DNA of 64,000 bases, from contig DDSP01000032.1 of assembly GCA_002343445.1 (NCBI GenBank), positions 7,658 through 71,657 on the forward strand, written 5' to 3'. The notes beneath the pieces are model-generated. The model was not told the DNA's origin. It made no database searches and was given only the letters and a program-made list of their open reading frames with translations. Positions 9,399 to 17,419 of the stretch are shown here, piece after piece. The position numbers and the translations under genes were made by a program. Each line of letters starts with the position of its first letter. Positions within the stretch are counted from its first letter, which is position 1. Source of the DNA: Chthonomonas sp. UBA2387. GTDB taxonomy: Bacteria > Armatimonadota > Fimbriimonadia > Fimbriimonadales > Fimbriimonadaceae.

Positions 9399-10115
9399 AT
9401 GCGCAGCGTTCCTCGGTTGGTGTACCTGGCAGCGGTCTTCGGCCTCTTGGTCGGTTGCGGAGGCAGCGGCGGCTCTTCGAGCGACGCCGTCCCGTTTGCG
9501 GGCTTCTATCGCGCCGCTTACAACCGCGCCGAAGGGACCGTGCTGGTCCATGTGCGCGACGATGGCAACATCGAGGTCGTGGTGAGCGACGGCGATCAGG
9601 GCACGTTCGCGGGTAGCGGACGCATCCAGGAGCACAACGGGCTGGACGTCGCGTGCACGGGCCCCGCCGGCCGCACGGTACGCGTCGTGGGAACGCTCAG
9701 CGGAACCGGGGCAGGACGCATCGCGCACGGCACCGTGGCGGGCGCGTTCGCGACCGCTTACACGGCGACGTTCGTGGCTGCGCCGGGGCGTTCGGTCTTT
9801 GAGGGCGAGTACGAGGGCGTATTCCAAGGCACGGCAGAAGGCACATGGCGCGTCGAGGTGAACGCCACCGGGCACGCCGTGGGCATGGTCCATCCCAGCA
9901 CAAGCGGCGGTTTCGCGATGAGCGGCACCGTGGGTCCGACGGGCTTGACCACGATGCTCGGCTCGGACCCGACGCCTGCCGGGCAAGTCCGTTTCACGGG
10001 CCGGTTTGTTCTGGTGCCGGGTGGGGCGACAGCCGCCGGCGTTTGGACGACGGCAACGGGTTCGGGCCAATGGGCCGGTGGGCGGGCTGCGTTCGCGGTC
10101 GGCGAACCGAACTGA
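9399..10115 (+). CDS. Predicted lipoprotein of unknown function
   Basis: 238 aa. The signal peptide ends in lipobox LLVGC (Cys20), followed by a Gly/Ser-rich linker. The rest is beta-rich with repeated GTxxG and FxGxY elements such as FEGEYEGVFQGTAEGTWRVEV, suggesting a small beta-barrel or lipocalin-like fold on the membrane surface. I do not recognise the family. Its stop is 1 nt from the convergent Crp/Fnr gene's stop. Confidence 0.6.
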   Translation: MRSVPRLVYLAAVFGLLVGCGGSGGSSSDAVPFAGFYRAAYNRAEGTVLVHVRDDGNIEVVVSDGDQGTFAGSGRIQEHNGLDVACTGPAGRTVRVVGTLSGTGAGRIAHGTVAGAFATAYTATFVAAPGRSVFEGEYEGVFQGTAEGTWRVEVNATGHAVGMVHPSTSGGFAMSGTVGPTGLTTMLGSDPTPAGQVRFTGRFVLVPGGATAAGVWTTATGSGQWAGGRAAFAVGEPN

Positions 10116-10116
10116 G

Positions 10117-10827
10117 TCAATCGCTCTCGTTGCGATCCAGCAGCGCTTCGGGTTGCAGCACGGTGAGGTGACGCCTCCGCATCTCCACCCAACCCTGTTT
10201 GCTCCACCGACTGAGGACGCGGATGGTGGTTTCCACCGTGGTACCCGCCATTTCGGCCAAGTCCGAACGAGTCAGAGGAACGGCGACGGTGGTGCCCGTC
10301 TCGTGTCGCACGCCGAACGAGTCGGCCAGCAGCAGAACCACCGAAGCCAATCGCTGCTCCACTTTGCCCAGCGTGAGGCGGGCCATCATGTCGTGGGCGC
10401 GGCGCAACCGGGGCGCCATGGTGTGCAGGACTTCGTCTCGCAACAGACCGTCGCTGTTGTAGAGGTCGCGCATGAGCCCGGCTGGCACCTTGAGATACCA
10501 CGTGGGCGATACCGCGATCGCGGTGAGGGGGTAGCTGTGCCCCTCGACGACGGCCAGCAGACCGATGGTGTGCCCCGGCCCGGCGATGTCCACGGTCACC
10601 GCCGTCCCTTGGGCCGCCGTACGCACCAACTTGACGTAACCAGACGCCAACGTCGCCGAGAAGCGGCTTTCCGAACCTGCAAACCAGATGACTTCGCCAC
10701 GATCGGCGTAGGCGACGAAGGCTTCGGTCAAGAGTCGCTCCCGTGACTCGCCTGCCAGTTTGCGGAACACGCCGCTATGTTCGATACAAGCGACGATGGA
10801 AGGGCGGTCAATGGCGTGGGGCTGCAT
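10117..10827 (-). CDS. Crp/Fnr-family transcriptional regulator
   Basis: 236 aa. An N-terminal cyclic-nucleotide-binding-type beta-roll (residues about 15-130) is followed by a dimer helix and a winged helix at 165-215. The FNR-type cysteine cluster is absent, so it does not sense oxygen through a [4Fe-4S] cluster. The recognition helix reads TTVETTIRVLSRW: the Glu and Arg that contact half-sites in CRP and FNR are kept, while the CRP Arg180 position is Val and the FNR Ser212 position is Ile. That fits an altered half-site such as TATGA, found twice in the 12.2-12.4 kb intergenic region. DNR/NnrR relatives with this layout respond to NO. Confidence 0.85.
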   Translation of the reverse strand: MQPHAIDRPSIVACIEHSGVFRKLAGESRERLLTEAFVAYADRGEVIWFAGSESRFSATLASGYVKLVRTAAQGTAVTVDIAGPGHTIGLLAVVEGHSYPLTAIAVSPTWYLKVPAGLMRDLYNSDGLLRDEVLHTMAPRLRRAHDMMARLTLGKVEQRLASVVLLLADSFGVRHETGTTVAVPLTRSDLAEMAGTTVETTIRVLSRWSKQGWVEMRRRHLTVLQPEALLDRNESD

Positions 10828-10848
10828 AGCGGTTCTTGCCGATGGAAC

Positions 10849-12210
10849 TCAGCAACTGGCGTGGGCGGGCAGCGCGCGCTTGGCCATCATCATGCGTCCC
10901 ATCTCCAGGGCCCACAGGCCGATGGCGACCAGTTCGACGAACCCCGTCCAGCCCATAGGGATGAACGCATCTGGCTGATAGTCCGTCATCCACTCCAAGC
11001 CGACGCGCGCCGCATTGCCCAGATTGAGCAGGACGAAGGTCGCCCACAGTGCAGTGCGCTTGGATTCGTCCGTTCCGGTCAGCCGAGACACGACATGAAT
11101 GCCTACACCGAGGATCATTTGCGAGATGAACCCGACGGTGACCGCGTGCCGGACCGCCCCGGTAAACGCGTGGGAAAACGGTGCGCCGATGGCGGCGAGG
11201 TGCAGTGGCTCAAGGGCCATCATCAGACCCGCGGCGATCATCCAGCCGTAGGCCGCACGGACGAACTTGTGCGAGCGTTGGGGCGATTGGGGCCGCTCAA
11301 GAATCCTGGAACTCTTGAGCAAAGCCACACCACCGATGAGGAACAGTGCGCCTCCACACGTATAGAGGTTGACCGACCCTGGCGCGAACTCCGACACAAA
11401 CGCCACCCGCCACCCCACGATCCGGCACACCAACGCAGTGCACCACAAGCCCAATCCGGCCAAACCCCAACTCCGATACGCGGGCTTCCAACCGAAGCAC
11501 GAGCCGAACTTGGCCAGAGAAACGCCGAAGATCATCATCGCGGCGAACCCCAAGAACTGGGCCTCCCGCATCACGGGAAACCAGCCCGCCACGAACAGGA
11601 TCGAGGATTGCAGGTCGGCTTGGTGAGAAAAGTAGAAGACGAACGGCTCGGCTGCTGCGACGAGGGCGAGCCAGCCCAGCGACGAGAACACAAACGCCGA
11701 CTGCCAGGTAAGGCCCTCGCCCGACTTGTGCCTGTTGACTTGAGTGTTCGTCATGAACAGAGCGACGGCGATGGCCTGGAACGCGCATGCCGCGATGCCG
11801 ACGGGCATCCACACGCTGCGGTCCACGCGGACGAGCGGCTCAGCTGCGAAGCGAAGCAGCACTCCGGCCGCCATTAGGCCCAGCGACGCATATGCCAGCC
11901 GATGAAACGAGGCTGCGCGCGCCACAGAGGGACCATGCTGCTGCAAGGCGAAGCCCATCACGAACAGGCCCACCCAGCCGAACAACTGGGAGTTCGCGTG
12001 CGCCAGAACGTAGGGCGTCCACGCGCTGGCCGTATACGAACCGCGTTGTGCGATGCCGAACAGCGCCAACGCGCCGAGGAGGCAGCCGACGGTCAGCACA
12101 CACGCGATGCCTGCGGCGAAGAAGGGTCGAAAGATCGCCACGGCGGCCTGTTGCCGGTCGAGCGGAACGGCCGAAGGGACGATGCGGAGCGGAGTCATCA
12201 CACGAGCCAC
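10849..12210 (-). CDS. NnrS-like multi-pass membrane protein
   Basis: About 453 aa with roughly 12 membrane helices. The segment HAFTGAVRHAVTVGFISQMI, then VSRLTG, matches the conserved histidine-bearing core of the NnrS family, haem/copper membrane proteins linked to nitric-oxide stress and denitrification. The GTG at 12210 is preferred over the ATG at 12198 because it sits 41-42 bp from the centre of a Crp/Fnr-type palindrome, and a CATCCT -10-like box lies 7 nt upstream. It faces the molybdoenzyme operon and points to nitrogen-oxide metabolism. Confidence 0.75.
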   Translation of the reverse strand: MARVMTPLRIVPSAVPLDRQQAAVAIFRPFFAAGIACVLTVGCLLGALALFGIAQRGSYTASAWTPYVLAHANSQLFGWVGLFVMGFALQQHGPSVARAASFHRLAYASLGLMAAGVLLRFAAEPLVRVDRSVWMPVGIAACAFQAIAVALFMTNTQVNRHKSGEGLTWQSAFVFSSLGWLALVAAAEPFVFYFSHQADLQSSILFVAGWFPVMREAQFLGFAAMMIFGVSLAKFGSCFGWKPAYRSWGLAGLGLWCTALVCRIVGWRVAFVSEFAPGSVNLYTCGGALFLIGGVALLKSSRILERPQSPQRSHKFVRAAYGWMIAAGLMMALEPLHLAAIGAPFSHAFTGAVRHAVTVGFISQMILGVGIHVVSRLTGTDESKRTALWATFVLLNLGNAARVGLEWMTDYQPDAFIPMGWTGFVELVAIGLWALEMGRMMMAKRALPAHASC

Positions 12211-12244
12211 GACGGCAAGGATGGCTTGAATCGTCCGGGGATGT

Positions 12245-12260
12245 TATGACGCGCATCATA
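12245..12260. promoter_or_regulatory. Crp/Fnr-type operator 1 (TATGA-N6-TCATA)
   Basis: A perfect 5-bp inverted repeat with a 6-bp spacer (CGCGCA). Its centre is about 42 bp from the GTG of the NnrS-like gene, the class II activation distance if the transcript begins at the start codon. It is the same motif as operator 2. Confidence 0.7.
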
Positions 12261-12323
12261 GGTGGCACGTCTACGGCCCACGACCAACCCCGGTCGGTAC
12301 TTTTCTTGAGATTCTCATCCAGA

Positions 12324-12339
12324 TATGACCACCGTCATA
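12324..12339. promoter_or_regulatory. Crp/Fnr-type operator 2 (TATGA-N6-TCATA)
   Basis: A perfect inverted repeat identical in both half-sites to operator 1, with spacer CCACCG. Its centre is about 43 bp before the ATG of the molybdoenzyme gene. A weak -10-like GACACT lies 8 nt before that ATG. Confidence 0.7.
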
Positions 12340-12374
12340 ACCAGGCGCGCGGGAAGGGCGGACACTCTGGGCGT

Positions 12375-14816
12375 ATGGCCACCCGATACGCCGTCCCGGG
12401 ACGAGGACCGACCCAGAAGCCGAAGGGCGAAGCGCGCGTCGTCCGAACAACCGACAGCCCCAACTGCACCGGCGCTTGCGGCTGGCTCGCCACCGTTGTG
12501 GACGACACCATCGTCGACCTGAAGCCCGCCGCCGACTATCCGTGCCAGGAATACAACCCCCGAGGTTGCCTGCGCGGCATGTCCATGACCCACCTGATCT
12601 ACGGGCCCGACCGCATCAAGAAGCCTCTGATCCGGACGGGTGCGCGCGGCGAAGGCCAGTGGCGCGAAGCCACGTGGGACGAGGCGCTCGACCACATCGC
12701 CGCCAAGATGATCCACATCCGGGACACCTACGGCCCCGAGAGCATGCTGCTGTTCAACCAGGTCGTGGGCACGGGCTACGTTCAGAAAGGCGCGCAGGTG
12801 CGCATGGCGGCCCTCCTCGGCATGTCGTTCGCCACGGCTTACGACTTCAACGGCGACATCTCGATGGGCTTCACCCACACGATGGGCATCGACTGCGTCG
12901 AGTGTGAAACCAAGAGTTGGGGCCACGCCAAGACGGCCATCTTGTGGTCGAGCAACGTTTTCCAGACCCGCATCCCGGACGCCCAGTTTCTCACCCGAGT
13001 GGCAAAGCAAAGGAACAACTGCAAGATCGTGGTGATCGACCCACGTTGCAGTCAGACCGCGAAGGGCGCCGATCTCTGGATCCCGATCAACCCGGGTACA
13101 GACGGCGCCCTCGCACTGGCCATGTGCCGCGTGGTCATCGAAGAAGGGCTCGTGGATTGGGAGTTTCTGAGGACGTTCACCGATTGCGCCACGCTGGTCC
13201 GTGAAGACAACGGCCGACGCCTCCGCGCCTCGGACGTGGGCCTGGGCGGCGACGACCAGTTCGTGGTGTGGGACGAGGGCCGGGGCGGCTTCTACGTCCT
13301 GCCTATGGACACGCTCAAGCTTCCCGACGACGTGCGGCCGGCGTTCAAGGGCGAACGCCAGGCCCTCACGCCCGAGGGGCCGGTCCAGGTCCGGCCCGTC
13401 TATGAGTTGCTCGAAGAGGAGATCCTCTTGGAAGCCTATCGTCCCGAAGTCGCGGCGAAGATCACCGACGTTCCCTCCGAGACCATCCGCTCGCTGGCTC
13501 GCGAGTACGCCACCAACCGGCCCAGTTCGATCATCATCGGCATGGGTCTCAACCACCGGCTGCACGGCGACCTGACCATCCGCGCCGTGCTGCTTCTGTC
13601 CGCTTTGGTGGGGGCGCACGGCAAGCCGGGCGAGTCGGTTTCGATCTACTCGGGGCAACACCACTTCCGGCTGGACGTGTCGTCGTGGTGGTTCCCGGGC
13701 GGCAAGCGTCCAAACGGCGTCCCGATGCACTACTTCGTGCTCGGGCGGCCCACCGAGACGATCAACCCGAAGATCAAGTTTCCCAAGAACGGGTTCAAGG
13801 CGCTGTTCGTCTCGCACGGCAACCCGCTGGTCACCGAGTTCAGCGACCCCATCAAGAAGGCGATCGACGACCTCGACTTGTTCGTGGCCATCGACTTCTC
13901 GATGACTCCCACGTGCGAGTACGCCGACGTGGTGCTTCCCGCGCCCACGTTCTGGGAGAAGAAGGAGTTGGTGGGCACGAGCTGCCACCCGTACCTTCAG
14001 ATTCAGCAGGAGGTCCTGACGCCCCGTTACGATTCGCGCACGGAGATGTGGATGGTGCAGGAGTTGGTGAAGCGGGTGGACCCGTCGCTCGCGCACCACT
14101 TCGATTGCACCGAGGACGACGCCATCCGCACCATGCTCGCCAGCGGCGGCAAGGAAGTCGAAGGCATCACGCTGGAGCAGTTGGAGCAGGGCCCGGTTCG
14201 GCTCAAGGTCCACGACCCCGAGGTCGGCTGCGACGAGCAGTTCTTGGAGCACCACCTGTTCCCGCCCCGCGCGTATCCGTTCCCCGAGGGAGCGCAACGC
14301 GAGTTCCTCAAGACCGGGCGTATGGAGTTCTACAAGGAAGAGGACGTGTTCCAGAAGCTGGGCGAGTGCATCCCCGTGTTCAAGCCGGCGTTCTCGCACC
14401 TGCCCGAAGAAGACCAGAAGTTCCCGCTCTCGATCGTGACGCCCCACTCGAAGTGGCGGGTCCACTCGACGCACTCGAACAACCCGTTGCTCCTCAACGT
14501 GAACCGTGGCCCGGTGGTGGAGATCAACCCGCTGGACGCGCACATGAGGGGCATCGCCGACGGCGACCCCGTCGAGATCTACAACCTCAACGGCGCATAC
14601 CGCTTGAACGCCTTGGTCACGGAGGCGATCAAGCCGGGCGTGCTTTGCGTGGACCACGGGTGGTGGGACCGCTACCTCGGCGGCGGCAAGTACCACAGCG
14701 TCCACACGCACCAGAAGGTCAAACCCACCCACGAGAACTACTACCTGCCCGCGGTCTACGCGCCGGGGCAGCACTGGAAGGACACGCGGGTGGATATCCG
14801 GAGGGTTCAGGGCTGA
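12375..14816 (+). CDS. NarG-like (type II DMSO reductase family) molybdopterin oxidoreductase
   Basis: 813 aa. The N-terminal [4Fe-4S] region has Asp27-x3-Cys31-x3-Cys35-x29-Cys65; NarG uses His in the first position. YDFNGD (Asp161) aligns with the NarG region that supplies the Asp ligand to Mo. WSSNVFQTRIPDA, PGTDGALALA and the TDCATLVRED/RLRASD stretch are type II hallmarks shared with nitrate, selenate and perchlorate reductases. No Tat signal is visible, so a cytoplasmic location is suggested unless it hitchhikes. No narJ-type chaperone lies nearby. The substrate is unproven; nitrate is favoured by the NnrS and Crp/Fnr neighbours. The stop overlaps the next start (ATGA-like). Confidence 0.85.
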   Translation: MATRYAVPGRGPTQKPKGEARVVRTTDSPNCTGACGWLATVVDDTIVDLKPAADYPCQEYNPRGCLRGMSMTHLIYGPDRIKKPLIRTGARGEGQWREATWDEALDHIAAKMIHIRDTYGPESMLLFNQVVGTGYVQKGAQVRMAALLGMSFATAYDFNGDISMGFTHTMGIDCVECETKSWGHAKTAILWSSNVFQTRIPDAQFLTRVAKQRNNCKIVVIDPRCSQTAKGADLWIPINPGTDGALALAMCRVVIEEGLVDWEFLRTFTDCATLVREDNGRRLRASDVGLGGDDQFVVWDEGRGGFYVLPMDTLKLPDDVRPAFKGERQALTPEGPVQVRPVYELLEEEILLEAYRPEVAAKITDVPSETIRSLAREYATNRPSSIIIGMGLNHRLHGDLTIRAVLLLSALVGAHGKPGESVSIYSGQHHFRLDVSSWWFPGGKRPNGVPMHYFVLGRPTETINPKIKFPKNGFKALFVSHGNPLVTEFSDPIKKAIDDLDLFVAIDFSMTPTCEYADVVLPAPTFWEKKELVGTSCHPYLQIQQEVLTPRYDSRTEMWMVQELVKRVDPSLAHHFDCTEDDAIRTMLASGGKEVEGITLEQLEQGPVRLKVHDPEVGCDEQFLEHHLFPPRAYPFPEGAQREFLKTGRMEFYKEEDVFQKLGECIPVFKPAFSHLPEEDQKFPLSIVTPHSKWRVHSTHSNNPLLLNVNRGPVVEINPLDAHMRGIADGDPVEIYNLNGAYRLNALVTEAIKPGVLCVDHGWWDRYLGGGKYHSVHTHQKVKPTHENYYLPAVYAPGQHWKDTRVDIRRVQG

Positions 14817-15520
14817 TGGCACGACTTGCGATGCTCGTGGATTTGACACGCTGCATCGGCTGCGACGCCTGCACGCTGGCGTGCAAGCAGGAAAACGGCA
14901 CGCCGATGGACACGTTCTTCGCCCGCGTGATCAACGTGGAATCGGGCACTTACCCGAACGTCAAGCGCTTCTACTTGCCGGTGCTGTGCAACCACTGCGA
15001 CGATGCGCCCTGCCTCAAGGGCTGCCCGAACAAGGCGATCTTCCGCAGGCCGGACGGTGTGGTGCTCATCGACCAAGACCGGTGCAAGGGCACGGGCGCA
15101 TGCGTCACGGCATGCCCTTACGGCAACGTGTATCTGATCCGCAAGGATCGTTGGTACCTGAACGAGGATGAGGCCTATGAACGCGATTACGTCAAGCCGC
15201 GGTTGCACGAGCAAGTCGCCCGCAAGTGCACGTATTGCGTTCACCGAGTGGACGAGGGACTCGACCCCGCTTGCGTGGTCGCCTGCCCGACCACGGCCCG
15301 CATCTTCGGCGATTTGGAAGACCCCGCGAGCCCGGTGAGCAAGTACATCGTCGAGCAGAAGGAAGAGACCCATCGCGAGCCTTTCCACCTGTTGCCCGAC
15401 GCCCAGACCAAACCCGCGACGTGCTACCTCGGCCCGATGGCCGATCAGTCGGTTTCGACCCTTGGAGGTCGCGCGGAGCCGCCGATCCATGACCGTGGGT
15501 TTGTGGAGGCCCAACGATGA
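14816..15520 (+). CDS. NarH/DmsB-like iron-sulfur subunit with four cluster sites
   Basis: 234 aa. Four cysteine groups are visible: C13/16/19/23, C58/61/66/70, C90/96/100 and C138/141/153/157. In the third group the second cysteine is Thr93. NarH has Trp at that position and binds [3Fe-4S] there, so a 3Fe cluster is predicted. It is far shorter than NarH (about 510 aa) and closer to DmsB/PsrB in size. It should pass electrons between the molybdoenzyme and the cytochrome subunit that follows, whose ATG overlaps its stop. Confidence 0.85.
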   Translation: MARLAMLVDLTRCIGCDACTLACKQENGTPMDTFFARVINVESGTYPNVKRFYLPVLCNHCDDAPCLKGCPNKAIFRRPDGVVLIDQDRCKGTGACVTACPYGNVYLIRKDRWYLNEDEAYERDYVKPRLHEQVARKCTYCVHRVDEGLDPACVVACPTTARIFGDLEDPASPVSKYIVEQKEETHREPFHLLPDAQTKPATCYLGPMADQSVSTLGGRAEPPIHDRGFVEAQR

Positions 15521-16890
15521 AACGCCTGCTCTTTGCCTCTCTGCTCGTCGTCTCGAACCTTGTGCTGGCCCAATCGCGCCCGTTTGCGAACACGACGTGC
15601 GCGGGATGCCACGGTTCGCAGGGCGAGGGAGACATGGGTCCCGCGATCGCCAAGACCCAGCTCTCGAACGAGGAGTTCCTGCGGATTGTGCGCAACGGCA
15701 AGGGCCTCATGCCAGGAACTTCGTCGTCCTCGCTCTCCGATGCCGAAGTCGAGGCCATGCGAAACGAGCTGGCCGACATGGCCGATCTGGCATTGAAACC
15801 TCTGGCCGTGGATGGGAACGATACGCCCCGCCCCGCTGGCGACGTGTTCTCAACCTCGACTTGCGTCGGATGCCACGGCATGAAGGCCATGGGTGGGCTG
15901 GGGCCGCCAATCGTCAAGACCAAGCTGACCGAGGGCGAGTTCTTGGCTATCGTCCGCAAGGGTCGAGGCATGATGCCCGGCACCCCGGCCAAAACGCTGC
16001 CCGACGACCAAGTCAAGGCGATGCGTATCGAGTTGCAGGGCATGGAGTGGGACGAGTCGCAGATTCCGATCGCGTTCAAGGTCGGCTCGTTGCTCACGAC
16101 GCGCAACATGGCGATCTTCTTCTCGTTTGTGACCCTGTTCGCGACCGTCTTCGGCATCCGCGTCCTGGCGTACTGGCTGGGCAATGCGGGGTTCAAGGGC
16201 TTGCGGCCCAAGATCGCCCGTTTCGGGTGGGGCAAGGCGGCATGGGTGTTCTTGCGTTCGCTGGTCGTGGACGGGTTGCTGGTCGCGAGCCTTTACCGCA
16301 CGAACAAGGCGCGGTGGCTCAAGCACGGGCTGATGCTTTACGGCTTTCTGGGCCTGATGCTGGGCGACGTGTTGATGCAGGTGGTCAACCCGCAGCGCGG
16401 CGACCTCGCCCCGACGCATCCGCTTAAGGCGTTTCTGCTGTTGTGTGGCGCGGCATTGCTCACGGGCGTGGTCTACGTGTTCTACCGCTACAAGACCGAC
16501 CGCTACATCGACAACGGCTTGACGATGGGGCGCGACTTCCTATTCGTGAACCTGCTGCTCCACACCGTGGTGAGCGGGTTCATGACGATGGAGCTGAATC
16601 GGGTGGGGGCAGCGGGTTGGATCATGCCGATCTACCTCTACCACCTCGCTTCCGTGGGTCTGCTGATCGCCACCGCCCCCTTCACCCGATTCAACCACGT
16701 GTTCGTCGTACCGGTTCTGGCCGCGACGACGGCCGTTGTGGACGCGATTGTCGCCAGCGAGAAGGACCTGGGCTTTCGCCGCGAACCCTCGCCCGGACGC
16801 GACCACAAGACCCAACGCATCGCGCACGACCTGCTCTCGCGCGTGGACCCCGACAACGCCGACAACTTCCGCATCCGCTACTACCCCTAA
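15517..16890 (+). CDS. Dihaem cytochrome c fused to a NarI-like membrane domain
   Basis: 457 aa. A signal peptide (about 1-19) leads to two class I cytochrome c domains: CAGCH at 28-32 with LMPGT downstream, and CVGCH at 116-120 with MMPGT downstream, which give His/Met-ligated haems. From about residue 185 there are five or more membrane helices with scattered histidines (LKHG, LLLH, YLYHLASVG, RFNH), resembling NarI/DsrM-type cytochrome b anchors. This makes it a one-protein electron link between membrane and periplasm. The periplasmic haems combined with a molybdoenzyme lacking Tat are unusual. Confidence 0.8.
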   Translation: MKRLLFASLLVVSNLVLAQSRPFANTTCAGCHGSQGEGDMGPAIAKTQLSNEEFLRIVRNGKGLMPGTSSSSLSDAEVEAMRNELADMADLALKPLAVDGNDTPRPAGDVFSTSTCVGCHGMKAMGGLGPPIVKTKLTEGEFLAIVRKGRGMMPGTPAKTLPDDQVKAMRIELQGMEWDESQIPIAFKVGSLLTTRNMAIFFSFVTLFATVFGIRVLAYWLGNAGFKGLRPKIARFGWGKAAWVFLRSLVVDGLLVASLYRTNKARWLKHGLMLYGFLGLMLGDVLMQVVNPQRGDLAPTHPLKAFLLLCGAALLTGVVYVFYRYKTDRYIDNGLTMGRDFLFVNLLLHTVVSGFMTMELNRVGAAGWIMPIYLYHLASVGLLIATAPFTRFNHVFVVPVLAATTAVVDAIVASEKDLGFRREPSPGRDHKTQRIAHDLLSRVDPDNADNFRIRYYP

Positions 16891-16903
16891 AGAGAATCTG
16901 CCC

Positions 16904-17416
16904 ATGTGTGAATGCCGCAACTGCAACCACTGCGACAAGAAGGACGACAGCCTGACCGTCAGCCGACGCAAGGTGATGGCGTGGTCCATCGGGGCCATCA
17001 ACCTGGCCGTGTTCGGCGCCGTCTTCGGACCCGTGCTCGGATTCCTGGGTTCGCCGCTCAAAGCGCGGACGAAGAAGGAGTGGGTCCCCGTGTGCGGTCT
17101 CGACGAACTCGAGCCTGGCAAGACCAAGGAAGTCACTTACGTCGTGCGCGTCAAGGACGGTTACACGATGGCCGACCACCGCTACGCCTTGTTCCTCAAG
17201 CGCGAGGCGAACGAGGTGGTCGCCATCGACCCCGCATGTACCCATCTCGGCTGCAAAGTGCAGTACCAGGAGAAGCAGGGCCGCTACCTGTGCCCGTGCC
17301 ACGGCGGCGTGTTCGATACCGAGGGCAACGTGGTGTCCGGGCCGCCCCCCAAAGCCCTCCTCCGTCACGCCGTCGAAGTCCGCGACGGCCAGGTGTTTGT
17401 GCAAAGGAACGCATAG
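16904..17416 (+). CDS. Rieske [2Fe-2S] protein with cysteine-rich N-terminal extension
   Basis: 170 aa. The Rieske motifs are CTHLGC (112-117) and CPCHGG (130-135), followed by a GPPP 'proline loop', giving a bc-type Rieske protein. A membrane anchor at 25-49 follows an SRRKVM motif that looks like a Tat signal. Before it, residues 1-13 carry four cysteines (Cys2, 4, 7, 10) not present in ordinary bc1/b6f Rieske proteins. It pairs with the cytochrome b gene 3 nt downstream. Confidence 0.88.
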   Translation: MCECRNCNHCDKKDDSLTVSRRKVMAWSIGAINLAVFGAVFGPVLGFLGSPLKARTKKEWVPVCGLDELEPGKTKEVTYVVRVKDGYTMADHRYALFLKREANEVVAIDPACTHLGCKVQYQEKQGRYLCPCHGGVFDTEGNVVSGPPPKALLRHAVEVRDGQVFVQRNA

Positions 17417-17419
17417 GTC

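Noticed and set aside
12315..14849. Long minus-strand frame (844 codons) over the molybdoenzyme
   Set aside because: High-GC antisense shadow: rich in Arg/His/Val/Ala with no motif, while the plus strand encodes a clear NarG-like protein.
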